A stretch of 54,041 nt of DNA from an uncultured Anaerotignum sp. Its GTDB lineage: Bacteria > Bacillota > Clostridia > Lachnospirales > Anaerotignaceae. The position numbers were made by a program, and so were the translations under genes. Positions 31,236 through 40,281 of the stretch are shown here, in pieces; the first letter of the stretch is position 1, and each line of letters begins with the position of its first letter. Where the stretch lies: assembly GCF_905212195.1 (NCBI RefSeq), contig NZ_CAJMDQ010000005.1:1-54041 (forward strand), in the 5' to 3' direction. Under the pieces are notes generated by a model. The model was not told the DNA's origin. It ran no database searches and saw nothing but the letters and a program-made list of their open reading frames with translations.

Positions 31236-32291
31236 ATGAAAAAACTTATCCCATGGCTGCTTCTTGTTTTGCTGACACTCTCTTTCGGCTTCGGCAAGGG
31301 CACCACAAGCATTTATGGCAAAGTCATCGCCCGAGAAACAGATGAAACCGGCAGGCTCGTTTCCGTTGTGGCGGATACAGACAGTCAGGGCATCATTCGC
31401 TTACTTCTGACAGAAAGAACCAGATTCGAAACACCTGTTGACTTTTCCGCAGAAGATTTTTTGACGGATGACACCCTATCCCCGTCTTTTGTAGCCTTCT
31501 ATAACAAACGCACTGGAAAAAACACATCTTACGGAAGCGAAACCATCCGTTGCTATCAGGCAAATTCCATGAATCTGAATCTATTGGAAAACCGCTCGCC
31601 AACAGGAACCATGACCTTGGCAGACGGCACACCGGTACAGGTATTCACAGATGAGACTTACACCTTTTACTGTCTGGAGGATAAAGAGACTTTCCTGCAG
31701 GAAACCCACGGAGGGACCCCCGGCGCTGTCACTGTAACAGGGCTGGAGGAATTTGACGATCTGACACCAGAAGCAAAAGCGTCCATTGTTTCCTACTTTG
31801 AACAGCAGGGAATCCTTTACGACATTCAGACCGTGGCAGAAACAGCCTATACCCTTTATCAAAAGGGAGAAAAAGACCTGTTTTTGGTAGAACAGAAAAT
31901 CCATCCCTCATCCGCAAACAAAGAGCTCCTGTTCATCTCGACCATCGTGCGTTATCCCTCTGAAGAAGCGCCTTCCGGTGAATACTATCTCACAGAAGCT
32001 TTTGACCGCAGCACAGGTGCGCATATTCCAAAGGAAGAACTGTTCACCTGTCCGCCGGAAGAATTATGCACCCGTCTGCTGGAACTGTCAGATGTACCTG
32101 AAGAAGACAGAGCCATCGTGGAAGAAGCATTCCAGCCGGAATACATCATATTCTCCCATGACAATGTATTCATACAGTTCCCGCCGGAAGTTCTTCCCAA
32201 ATATCCGGAAGGATACGGTCTTTCTCTGGACAGAAAACGGCTGAAAAAAGAACTTTTGCAGGACTGGGCAATTCCAAAGGACATCGGATAA
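31236..32291 (+). CDS. Paralogue of preceding lipoprotein, secreted but without lipobox cysteine
   Basis: A 351-residue exported protein closely related to the gene before it: matching blocks GKVIARETDETGRLVSVV, DSQGIIRLLLTERT, EELFTCPPEELCTRLLEL and LQDWAIPKD. The signal helix (MKKLIPWLLLVLLTLSFGFG) lacks the lipobox Cys at the aligned place (LSFGFGK against LSGCGRE), so it should be released or stay membrane-tethered instead of lipidated. ATG 31236 with AAAGGGG 8-9 bp upstream is preferred over 31206. Terminator at 32295-32338 ends the pair. Confidence 0.76.
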   Translation: MKKLIPWLLLVLLTLSFGFGKGTTSIYGKVIARETDETGRLVSVVADTDSQGIIRLLLTERTRFETPVDFSAEDFLTDDTLSPSFVAFYNKRTGKNTSYGSETIRCYQANSMNLNLLENRSPTGTMTLADGTPVQVFTDETYTFYCLEDKETFLQETHGGTPGAVTVTGLEEFDDLTPEAKASIVSYFEQQGILYDIQTVAETAYTLYQKGEKDLFLVEQKIHPSSANKELLFISTIVRYPSEEAPSGEYYLTEAFDRSTGAHIPKEELFTCPPEELCTRLLELSDVPEEDRAIVEEAFQPEYIIFSHDNVFIQFPPEVLPKYPEGYGLSLDRKRLKKELLQDWAIPKDIG

Positions 32292-32294
32292 CAT

Positions 32295-32338
32295 AAAAAA
32301 GCTGAAATCTTTTCTCAAAGATTTCAGCTTTTTTTATT
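32295..32338. terminator. Terminator of tandem paralogue operon (bidirectional)
   Basis: Arms AAAAAAGCTGAAATCTTT and AAAGATTTCAGCTTTTTTTA; it also lies 40 bp beyond the pgi stop codon on the other strand. Confidence 0.9.
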
Positions 32339-32379
32339 TTCCTTATGAAGAAGCCGTGCTTTCCTTACGGAAAAACCTA

Positions 32380-33717
32380 TCAGCCGTTCAGGCGTTTTTC
32401 CAGTTCTTCTTTCATATCTTCGTAACCGGGTTTACCCAGCAGTGCGAACATGTTCTTTTTGTATGCTTCTACACCGGGCTGGTTGAAGGGGTTTACATCC
32501 AGCATATAGCCGCTGATGCCCACTGCTTTTTCAAAGAAATAAACCAGTGCGCCGAAGTGCCAAGCGTCCATGCGGTCCATTTCGATAACCATATTAGGTA
32601 CGCCGCCGTCCATGTGTGCCAGCATTGTGCCTGCAAATGCTTTGCTGTTTACAAACTGCATTTCTTTGCCTTTCAGGAAGTTCAGACCATCCAGATCTTC
32701 TGCATCGAAAGGTACCAGCACTGTGCTCTTAGGTTCTTTGCACCACATAACGGTTTCAAAGAAGTAACGGCTGCCTTCCTGAATGAACTGACCGATGGAG
32801 TGCAGGTCTGTGGAGAAGTTTGCAGCTACAGGGAAGATACCTTTGCCGTCTTTGCCTTCGCTTTCTGCGTACAGCTGTTTATACCATTCGCCGAAAGAAA
32901 CCATGTGTGGTTCATAGTTTGCCAGAATTTCCACTGTTTTGCCGTTGCGGTAGAAGAAGTTTCTTGCTGCCGCATACTGATAGCAGGGGTTTTCCATGAT
33001 GTCGGGATTGCTGTAAGCTTCTCTTGCCCACTGTGCGCCTTCCATAACTTTGTCGATGTCTACGCCTGCTACTGCCATAGCCAGCATACCTACAGCTGTC
33101 AGAACAGTGAATCTGCCGCCGATATCATCGGGGATGACGAATGTTTCATAGCCTTCTGTGTTGCACATGGTTTTCAGTGCACCTCTGGCTCTGTCTGTTG
33201 TTGCGTAGATACGTTCTGCTGCGCCTTCTTTGCCGTATTTTGTTTCCAGCAGCTGTTTGAAGATACGGAAAGCGATAGCAGGTTCTGTGGTAGTACCGGA
33301 TTTGGAAATGACGTTTACAGAGAAATCTCTGTCACCCAGAATACCCAGAATATCGCTCAGGTAAGCGGAGCTGATGTTGTTGCCCACGAAATAGATGTCG
33401 GGGGTGGATTTTTTCTTATCTTCGTTGTAAAAAGGTGTTTTGATGAAATCCAGTGCGGTTCTGGTGCCCAGATAAGAGCCGCCGATACCGATAACGATCA
33501 GTACTTCACTCTGTTTCTGGATTTTTTCTGCTGCTTTTTTGATACGGGCAAATTCTTCTTTGTCGTAATCTACAGGCCAATCTACCCAGCCTACGAAATC
33601 GTTGCCCTTGCCTGTTTTTTCATGCAGCGCTGTGTGACATGCTTTCACTTCTTCTGCCATTGCGGCAAAGTCCTGTTTTGTCACAGCATCGCCTTTGACT
33701 GAAAATGTAATGCTCAT
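32380..33717 (-). CDS. pgi: Glucose-6-phosphate isomerase
   Basis: A 445-residue PGI that interconverts glucose-6-phosphate and fructose-6-phosphate. Visible: VIGIGGSYLGTRTALDF (first SIS domain), the PGI signature around VISKSGTTTEPAIAFR, and GGRFTVLTAVGMLAMAVAG in the second. Length matches the short bacterial/Bacillus-type enzyme. ATG 33717 is chosen because GGAGGAACC precedes it; the frame extends 14 codons further without an RBS. No other glycolytic gene is adjacent. Confidence 0.96.
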   Translation of the reverse strand: MSITFSVKGDAVTKQDFAAMAEEVKACHTALHEKTGKGNDFVGWVDWPVDYDKEEFARIKKAAEKIQKQSEVLIVIGIGGSYLGTRTALDFIKTPFYNEDKKKSTPDIYFVGNNISSAYLSDILGILGDRDFSVNVISKSGTTTEPAIAFRIFKQLLETKYGKEGAAERIYATTDRARGALKTMCNTEGYETFVIPDDIGGRFTVLTAVGMLAMAVAGVDIDKVMEGAQWAREAYSNPDIMENPCYQYAAARNFFYRNGKTVEILANYEPHMVSFGEWYKQLYAESEGKDGKGIFPVAANFSTDLHSIGQFIQEGSRYFFETVMWCKEPKSTVLVPFDAEDLDGLNFLKGKEMQFVNSKAFAGTMLAHMDGGVPNMVIEMDRMDAWHFGALVYFFEKAVGISGYMLDVNPFNQPGVEAYKKNMFALLGKPGYEDMKEELEKRLNG

Positions 33718-33764
33718 CTTTGGTTCCTCCTCTTTTTTATGTTGTCCCCATATTTTCATTTATA

Positions 33765-34874
33765 TTACTGCGTCCCTTTCAAAATGATTTCGTTAACAGG
33801 TTCCTGAATGATTTCTTTGGAAACTTCTTTTTCCTCTGTCACAAAACCATTGACGCGTGTAATCTGAATGGTGCTTTTCTTCTGACCGTCTTTCCCCTGC
33901 TGGATTACCCGCTGATAGCTGGCAGGTTTGGTGTCGTCATACTGTGTTTCATACTGCTTGGGTTCCACACTGGTCAGCACCTGTGTTTCTACAGATTTGA
34001 CGGAAACCATTGGCTTCTGTTCGGTAACATTCAATGTCTCACCGATAACAACCGCATCTTTTGCACTAGGATTCATTTCATACAGTTCTTCCAATGTCAT
34101 ATCAAATTCTGCCGCAATACTGCCTGCCCGATCCCCCGTTTTTACGGTATAGGTTGTCGTAACAGGGGTGGTGCTGGTGAGTTTTGCCACTGCGTCATCC
34201 ACAGACAGGATTTCCGCAGAATCCACGAACTGATTTTCCACAGTCACATTTTCCACAAAGGAAATTTCTGCATTGGAATTTTCATCCTGTGGCAGATAAG
34301 GTTCTTTCAGCTTATCCTGTACCTGCTGGGCTTCCTCCGCTGTCGCCAGAGGCGCCACCGCGCCGCCGTCTACAAAGATGACAGACGCTTCCACTTTATA
34401 AGTAACTGCATTGCGCAGTTTTGGCATCAGATATTCCATGGTGCAGATATCTTTTTTCCGGTCACCGGACACATGAAGCTTATCCGCACGGATTTCCTCA
34501 TTTACCTGCACATTGGTGCCCACTGTAGTTGCCAGTTGGGCTTCCAGATTGGTCTTGATTTCTTCGGCGGAAATGGATGTAGTACTCAAAATACCCATGC
34601 TTTCCTCGCCCACAAACACTTCCGTACCATTTTTATGAAAAAACGCAAAAAACAGGATCAAAACAACGATGACCGCAACGCCAATTCCGGCTTTCTTCGG
34701 TGTAAGCTGTATGTTCTTACGGGCCTTATTTCCTTTCTGCCCGCCGGATTTTCGGCTGCGCTGTGATTTTTGCCTGCCTTTTTTTCCTCGATTTCTTTCC
34801 ACATCGGCACCGGCTTTTCCGCTGTAAGCAACGCGTTCCTCACGCTTTGGGAACAGCTCCGTTTTTTTCGCCAT
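33765..34874 (-). CDS. LysM and G5 domain membrane-anchored protein
   Basis: A 369-residue protein with a very basic cytoplasmic N-terminus (about 1-60, many Lys/Arg/Gly), one membrane helix (about 63-82), an extracytoplasmic linker, a LysM module (about 245-290; YTVKTGDRAGSIAAEFDMTL ... NPSAKDAVVIGETLNV) and a C-terminal G5 module (about 295-365; YETQYDDTKPASYQRVIQQG). This is the front half of the common clostridial LysM-G5-M23 wall hydrolases, but no M23 peptidase domain follows. It should bind peptidoglycan. Own promoter at 34926-34954. Confidence 0.85.
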   Translation of the reverse strand: MAKKTELFPKREERVAYSGKAGADVERNRGKKGRQKSQRSRKSGGQKGNKARKNIQLTPKKAGIGVAVIVVLILFFAFFHKNGTEVFVGEESMGILSTTSISAEEIKTNLEAQLATTVGTNVQVNEEIRADKLHVSGDRKKDICTMEYLMPKLRNAVTYKVEASVIFVDGGAVAPLATAEEAQQVQDKLKEPYLPQDENSNAEISFVENVTVENQFVDSAEILSVDDAVAKLTSTTPVTTTYTVKTGDRAGSIAAEFDMTLEELYEMNPSAKDAVVIGETLNVTEQKPMVSVKSVETQVLTSVEPKQYETQYDDTKPASYQRVIQQGKDGQKKSTIQITRVNGFVTEEKEVSKEIIQEPVNEIILKGTQ

Positions 34875-34925
34875 TGGGCTTTCGCCTCCCTTCGGTTTGC
34901 AAAAAAATATGTCGATATATCTTTT

Positions 34926-34954
34926 ATTTTATGCCATCGGGAAACGGATTGCAA
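34926..34954 (-). promoter_or_regulatory. sigma-A promoter of LysM-G5 gene
   Basis: Minus strand: TTGCAA (34954-34949), 17-bp spacer, TAAAAT (34931-34926), about 52 bp before the start. Confidence 0.65.
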
Positions 34955-34998
34955 GAAAAAAACAGCAGAGTTCTTCACAAAGGGCAGTTTCTGTACGC

Positions 34999-35041
34999 AA
35001 AAAAGCCGGAAATTTCCACAAATCGGAATTTCCGGCTTTCT
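34999..35041 (-). terminator. Terminator of dehydratase-activase fusion gene
   Basis: Minus strand: arms AAGCCGGAAATTCC and GGAAATTTCCGGCTT then TTTTGCG, 21 bp after the stop codon. Confidence 0.88.
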
Positions 35042-35061
35042 GTTTACACTTGATACAGCCC

Positions 35062-38000
35062 TTAGTCTTCTTTTACGGAGAAAGCTGCTTTTGTTACGGA
35101 GTGACGTTCTTTCAGAGCGTCTGTTCTGCCTGCTGCCAGATTCTTTTCTGCAGAAGACAGCATCAGTTTGATACGGTTGAGCTGGTTGACTTCACTTGCG
35201 CCCGGATCGTAGTCGATGGCTACGATATTGGAGATAGGATACTGTTTACGCAGTTCCTTGATAACGCCTTTGCCCACAACGTGGTTGGGCAGACAGCCGA
35301 AGGGCTGTGTGCAGACGATATTGGGCACGCCGCTGTGAATCAGTTCGATCATTTCCGCTGTCAGGAACCAGCCTTCACCAGTCTGGTTGCACAGGGAAAC
35401 CACTTTCTTCGCATATTCACCCAAAGTACGGATATCTTCGGGACGGTCGAAGCGTTTGCTCTTTTCCAGTGCTTTCATCAAAGGTTTCTGATACCATTCG
35501 ATGACTTTCGCCAGAGCGTTGGCAATGATTCTGCCTTTTCTGGTGCCGCCCAGATATTTTTCTTTCTGGGTTGCGTTATAGCAGCAGTACAGACCGAATG
35601 TCAAGAGGTCAGGCACAACAGCTTCTGCACCTTCTCTTTCCAGCAGGTTTACCAGATCGTTGTTGGCTGTGGGATGGAATTTAACCAGAATTTCCCCTAC
35701 AACGCCAACACGAGGTTTCTTCATATCTTCATAGATTTCCAGGTTTTCAAAGTCACGGATGATGCCTGCGATATTGCTGCAGAATGTCTTTCTGTCTGCA
35801 CGCAGGATATCTTTTTTGACTTTTTCATTCCATTTTTCATAGAGTGCGTTTGCGGAGCCTTTGACCTTTTCATAAGGACGGGTGCGGTAAAGCACACGCA
35901 TGAAGGTATCGCCGTAAACCAGTGCCTGCATGGCTCTGTGCAGCAGTGCGGGTTCATACTTGAAGCCGGGGTTCTTTTCCAGACCTGCAGGGTTGATGGA
36001 GATAACAGGGATGTTAGGCATACCTGCGTTTTCCAGTGCTTTACGGATGAAAGCGATATAGTTTGTCGCACGGCAGCCACCGCCAGTCTGAGAAATCAGC
36101 AGAGCGGTACGGTTCAGGTCGTAGTTGCCGGACAGCAAACCGTTCATGAGCTGACCAATGGTGATCAGTGCAGGATAACATGCATCGTTGTTTACGTATT
36201 TCAGACCTGCGTCGATGGCATCTTTATCCATAGCTGCCATAACTTCCAGATTGTAGCCACATTTGCGGAAAGCGGGTTCCAGAATGTCGAAGTGGATAGG
36301 AGACATCTGAGGACACAGGATGGTGTAATCCTTCCGCATTTCTTTTGTAAAGAGTACACGTTTCAGAGAAGCGTCGCCTTTTTTCAGTTTCACGTTCTTT
36401 TCTTTTCTGTCTTCGATGGCAGCGATCAAAGAACGGATACGGATTCTGGCTGCACCCAGGTTGTTTACTTCGTCGATTTTCAGGGCTGTGTAAATCTTGC
36501 CTGCTGCTGTCAAAATGGCTTTCACTTCGTCAGTTGTAACAGCGTCCAGACCGCAGCCAAAGGAGTTCAGCTGAACATATTCGATGTTTTCCTGTTTCTT
36601 TACGAAAGCTGCTGCTTCGTACAGACGAGAGTGGTAAGTCCACTGGTCACGAACAACGGTAGGACGTTCCAGATGACCCATATGTGCCACGCTGTCTTCT
36701 GTCAGAACAGCGATGTTGTAGCCTGCAATCAGTTCGGGGATACCGTGGTTGATTTCAGGGTCTACATGGTAAGGACGACCGCCCAGCACAATACCTGTCA
36801 TGTTGTTGTCTTTCAGGTATTTCACGGTTTCTTCGCCTTTTTTGTGCATGTCATGACGGAAGTTTTCCCATTCTGCCCAGCCGGCTTCTACAGCGGCTTT
36901 GATTTCTTTTGCATCGCAGCCCATGGGAACGAATTCGTCTGTCATACGTTTGATGATGGTTTCAATCTTATCCAAAGAGAGGAAAGGATTCATGAACTTG
37001 ATGTTCTTTTCTTTCAGATCCTCTACGTTGTTTTTGATGTTTTCGTTATAAGATGCCACGATAGGGCAGTTATAGTTGTTGTCAGCTGCGCTGCTGTCCC
37101 GTCTTTCGTAAACAATACCGGGATAGAAGATGAAGTCTACGCCCTGTTCGATGAGGTACATGATATGACCATGCACCAGTTTTGCGGGATAGCAAACGGA
37201 TTCACTGGGGATGGATTCCATACCCTTTTCAAAGATTGCCTTTGTGGAATAAGGGGACAGTACCACACGATAGCCCAGTTTTGTGAAGAATGTGAACCAG
37301 AAAGGATAATCTTCCCACATATTCAGCACACGAGGGATACCAACGGTGCCTCTGGTTGCCTGTTCTGCTGTGAGGGGTTCATAGTCGAACAGTCTGTGGC
37401 GTTTGTAGTCATACAGGTTAGGTGCGGGATTTTCGTTCTTTTCTTTGCCCAGACCTCTTTCACAACGGTTACCTGTGATGAATCTTCTGCCGCCGCTGAA
37501 CTGGTTGATGGTCAGCAGACAGTGGTTTGTGCAGCCCTGGCATCTAGCCATGGTGGACTTGATTTCCAGTGCGTTCATTTCTTCACGGCTTACCAGTGTT
37601 GTCTGGTAGCCTTCTGTATATTTATCTCTTGCGATGAGCCCTGCGCCGAAAGCACCCATGATGCCGGCGATGTCAGGACGAACGGCTTCTCTGCCGCTGA
37701 TCAGTTCAAAGCTTTTCAGTACAGCGTCGTTATAGAATGTACCACCCTGTACAACCATGGATTTACCCATAGCTTTCGGGTCAGCGATTTTGATAACTTT
37801 CAGCAGTGCGTTTTTGATAACGGAATATGCCAGACCTGCGGAAATATCTGCAACGTCTGCCCCTTCTTTCTGTGCCTGTTTTACACGAGAGTTCATGAAA
37901 ACAGTACATCTGGAACCCAGGTCGATGGGAGCTTTTGCGAAAAGGGCAATCTTCGCGAAGTCTGCAACGGTGTAGTTCAGAGATTTTGCGAAAGTTTCGA

Positions 38001-39369
38001 TGAAGGAACCGCAGCCGGAAGAACAAGCTTCGTTCAGCAGTACGCTGTCGATGACGCCATCCTTGATACGGATACATTTCATATCCTGACCGCCGATATC
38101 CAGAATGAAGTCTACATCGGGTTTGAAGAACTGTGCTGCTTTATAGTGGGCAACGGTTTCGATGTAGCCCAAGTCCATCATCAATGCTTCTTTGATGAGG
38201 CCTTCGCCGTAACCAGTTACGCAGGAATTGCGGATAGTTACGCCTTCAGGCATCAAATCATACATTTCATTCAGACTCTGCATAACCACTTTCAGAGGGT
38301 TGCCTTCGTTGCCTGCGTAGAAGGAATAGAGCAGGTCGCCCTGTTCGCTGACCAGAGCCACTTTTGTGGTGGTGGAACCAGCGTCGATGCCTAGGAAGGC
38401 ATTGCCTTTGTATGTAGAAAGAGGTACGCGTTTTACTTTATCTTTATCGTGGCGTTCTTTGAACACCGCGTAATCATCTTCGTTTTTGAACAGAGGGTCC
38501 AGACGGCTGACTTCTGCGGACAGTTCTGCGCCTTTTTCCAGACGGCCCAGCAGAGTATCAAAGTCCAGATTTGCTTCACCTTTGTTGGAAACGGCTGTAC
38601 CGTAAGCAGCAAAAAGGTGAGAGTTTTCAGGCAGCAGCGCTGTTTCGTCTGTCAGGTGCAGTGTTTCAATGAAACGCTGACGCAATTCAGAAAGGAAATG
38701 CAGAGGACCGCCCAAAAATGCCACATGACCGCGGATAGGTTTACCGCATGCCAGACCGGCAATGGTCTGGTTGACAACTGCCTGGAAAATGGAAGCTGCC
38801 AAGTCTTCTTTTCTTGCCCCGTCGTTGATCAGGGGCTGGATGTCTGTTTTTGCGAATACACCACAGCGGGAAGCAATGGGATAAATCACTTCATGGCCTT
38901 TTGCGTATTCGTTCAGACCTGTTGCGTCTGTGTGCAGCAGGCTTGCCATCTGGTCGATGAAGGAACCGGTACCGCCGGCACATACGCCGTTCATACGCTG
39001 TTCCACATTACCGCCGGAGAAATAAATGATTTTCGCATCTTCGCCGCCCAGTTCGATGGCAACATCTGTCTGGGGAATCACGGTTTCGATGGCGTTTGCT
39101 GTAGCAACCACTTCCTGGATGAAGTCTACGCCAACGGCTTTTGCCAGAGCAACGCCGCCGGAGCCGGTAATCATGGTTGCAAATTCACAATAACCCAATT
39201 CTTCCTTGGCTTCTGCCAGGATTTCTTTTACGGTTTTCTTAATTTCGGAAAAATGTCTGCGATAGCGACTAAATACAATTTCATTTGCAGAATCTGTCAG
39301 CACGACTTTGACTGTTGTAGAACCGATGTCGATCCCCATTTTGTATGTCTGTTCATTATGATACTGCAC
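35062..39369 (-). CDS. 2-hydroxyacyl-CoA dehydratase activase-type fusion protein (BadF/BadG/HgdC)
   Basis: A 1435-residue protein with two ASKHA ATPase domains: the first near residue 12 (MGIDIGSTTVKVVLTDS) and the second near 325 (LGIDAGSTTTKVALVSEQ), each with its Cys loop for a bridging [4Fe-4S] cluster (GVCAGGTGSFIDQMASLL; NEACSSGCGSFIETFAKS). Then come a Cys-rich ARCQGCTNHCLL stretch, a DUF2229-type domain (RVLNMWEDYPFWFTFFTKLG) and a C-terminal HgdB-like region. Activases use ATP to push an electron into a radical dehydratase; this long form occurs without known substrate. GTG start overlaps tetR by 14 bp. No dehydratase or CoA-transferase genes flank it. Confidence 0.88.
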   Translation of the reverse strand: MQYHNEQTYKMGIDIGSTTVKVVLTDSANEIVFSRYRRHFSEIKKTVKEILAEAKEELGYCEFATMITGSGGVALAKAVGVDFIQEVVATANAIETVIPQTDVAIELGGEDAKIIYFSGGNVEQRMNGVCAGGTGSFIDQMASLLHTDATGLNEYAKGHEVIYPIASRCGVFAKTDIQPLINDGARKEDLAASIFQAVVNQTIAGLACGKPIRGHVAFLGGPLHFLSELRQRFIETLHLTDETALLPENSHLFAAYGTAVSNKGEANLDFDTLLGRLEKGAELSAEVSRLDPLFKNEDDYAVFKERHDKDKVKRVPLSTYKGNAFLGIDAGSTTTKVALVSEQGDLLYSFYAGNEGNPLKVVMQSLNEMYDLMPEGVTIRNSCVTGYGEGLIKEALMMDLGYIETVAHYKAAQFFKPDVDFILDIGGQDMKCIRIKDGVIDSVLLNEACSSGCGSFIETFAKSLNYTVADFAKIALFAKAPIDLGSRCTVFMNSRVKQAQKEGADVADISAGLAYSVIKNALLKVIKIADPKAMGKSMVVQGGTFYNDAVLKSFELISGREAVRPDIAGIMGAFGAGLIARDKYTEGYQTTLVSREEMNALEIKSTMARCQGCTNHCLLTINQFSGGRRFITGNRCERGLGKEKNENPAPNLYDYKRHRLFDYEPLTAEQATRGTVGIPRVLNMWEDYPFWFTFFTKLGYRVVLSPYSTKAIFEKGMESIPSESVCYPAKLVHGHIMYLIEQGVDFIFYPGIVYERRDSSAADNNYNCPIVASYNENIKNNVEDLKEKNIKFMNPFLSLDKIETIIKRMTDEFVPMGCDAKEIKAAVEAGWAEWENFRHDMHKKGEETVKYLKDNNMTGIVLGGRPYHVDPEINHGIPELIAGYNIAVLTEDSVAHMGHLERPTVVRDQWTYHSRLYEAAAFVKKQENIEYVQLNSFGCGLDAVTTDEVKAILTAAGKIYTALKIDEVNNLGAARIRIRSLIAAIEDRKEKNVKLKKGDASLKRVLFTKEMRKDYTILCPQMSPIHFDILEPAFRKCGYNLEVMAAMDKDAIDAGLKYVNNDACYPALITIGQLMNGLLSGNYDLNRTALLISQTGGGCRATNYIAFIRKALENAGMPNIPVISINPAGLEKNPGFKYEPALLHRAMQALVYGDTFMRVLYRTRPYEKVKGSANALYEKWNEKVKKDILRADRKTFCSNIAGIIRDFENLEIYEDMKKPRVGVVGEILVKFHPTANNDLVNLLEREGAEAVVPDLLTFGLYCCYNATQKEKYLGGTRKGRIIANALAKVIEWYQKPLMKALEKSKRFDRPEDIRTLGEYAKKVVSLCNQTGEGWFLTAEMIELIHSGVPNIVCTQPFGCLPNHVVGKGVIKELRKQYPISNIVAIDYDPGASEVNQLNRIKLMLSSAEKNLAAGRTDALKERHSVTKAAFSVKED

Positions 39370-40018
39370 TGTTCACACCCCCATGTAAATACTTCAGATA
39401 AATGTCCTGTGCGGCAATGTCCCGCCAGAGCTGTTCTTCCATATATCTGTACTTCTCTTCGTCGTCAATGGTTTCATCCAGCACCTTCAGTGCCAGGATG
39501 CCGTCCTGCATGGCAAGGGTCATCATCACGCAGCTTTCGATGTCCACATCTGCGGCGATTTCCTTGCGTTCCTTCCCCCGCTCCAGTATGCGGCGCAGGA
39601 TTCTTTTTCTTTCTTCGGTATTCTGTGCAAAATAGCTTTGCACTTCCTCATATTTTTTCATGCCTTCATAAAGCAGGAAGTAAAAATCCCGAAAGGCAAT
39701 ATCCATACCAATGTTTTCCTGGAATTTGCGGAAGCGCTGAGGCGCAAAAAAGGCGTCCCACAACAGGGTTTTTGTGGAAACGTCCGGGCGTTTATTTTCC
39801 CATGCCTGCCGCATTTCTTCCAAGGGCTGTAAGTAATAGGGGCGCAGGTACGTTTCGATGACCTTTCCCACCAGATCTTCACGGCTTTTGAAGCAATAAT
39901 AAAAGCCGCCTTTGGTGGCGCCTGCTTCCCGAATGATTTCGTTGGTGGAGATATCGGAAAACCCTTTGCCCAAAAACAGCCGAAATGCTGTCTGCAAAAT
40001 ATTCAGTTCCGTTTTCAT
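39356..40018 (-). CDS. TetR/AcrR family transcriptional regulator
   Basis: A 220-residue regulator: N-terminal HTH (about 8-55; ILQTAFRLFLGKGFSDISTN, IIREAGATKGGFYYCFKSRE) and a helical ligand domain with many Lys/Glu/Arg. Its stop overlaps the start of the dehydratase-activase fusion by 14 bp, so both are one operon under the promoter at 40071-40100 with a palindromic operator at 40045-40058. It is probably an autorepressor that controls the fusion gene; ligand unknown (CoA thioesters would be a reasonable test). Confidence 0.93.
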   Translation of the reverse strand: MKTELNILQTAFRLFLGKGFSDISTNEIIREAGATKGGFYYCFKSREDLVGKVIETYLRPYYLQPLEEMRQAWENKRPDVSTKTLLWDAFFAPQRFRKFQENIGMDIAFRDFYFLLYEGMKKYEEVQSYFAQNTEERKRILRRILERGKERKEIAADVDIESCVMMTLAMQDGILALKVLDETIDDEEKYRYMEEQLWRDIAAQDIYLKYLHGGVNSAVS

Positions 40019-40044
40019 GCGATCCCTCCTTTATGTATACATAC

Positions 40045-40058
40045 AGACCGGTCGGTCT
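40045..40058. promoter_or_regulatory. TetR-type operator
   Basis: AGACCG-GT-CGGTCT: a perfect 6-bp inverted repeat with 2-bp centre, starting 13 bp after the -10 of the tetR promoter, just before the RBS. The CGGTC half-site is typical of TetR-family repressors. Confidence 0.8.
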
Positions 40059-40070
40059 GATTTCTGTAAC

Positions 40071-40100
40071 ATTATATGCCCTTAGGCCGTTAAAATGCAA
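40071..40100 (-). promoter_or_regulatory. sigma-A promoter of tetR-activase operon
   Basis: Minus strand: TTGCAT (40100-40095), 18-bp spacer, TATAAT (40076-40071). Confidence 0.7.
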
Positions 40101-40241
40101 TTAAGAAACCGCTAAGATGTCGTTAAGAATCGCGGTATATCAACATTTTCTCCAATTTTTCCGTGTCGATTCCGACATGGATGCGCATTTTTCCCAAAGA
40201 AAAAACAAATGTCTTTCGACAAAACCTACTGTTTTTGTATA
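40101..40241. other. Non-coding stretch with 0A-box-like word and hairpin
   Basis: No gene seen. It holds an inverted repeat TGTCG-attc-CGACA (about 40162-40175), a word TTTGTCGAA on the minus strand (40223-40215) that equals the Spo0A-box consensus, and the start of a 16-bp palindrome TTTTTGTATACAAAAA (40232-40247) that runs into the traX terminator. These may be chance in A/T-rich DNA. Confidence 0.35.
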
Positions 40242-40281
40242 CAAAAAAGCAGATTCCTCCTTTTACAGAGAAATCTGCTTC
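40242..40281 (-). terminator. Terminator of TraX-family gene
   Basis: Minus strand: AGCAGATTTCTC and a 3' arm AATCTGCT followed by TTTTTTGTA, directly after the stop codon. Confidence 0.8.

Noticed and set aside
34897..38394. 1165-codon plus-strand open frame antisense to the activase fusion
   Set aside because: It is a shadow: the real minus-strand gene has clear domains and RBS, while this frame gives Cys/Phe/His-rich nonsense with no RBS. It is open because the real gene rarely uses TTA, CTA and TCA codons.
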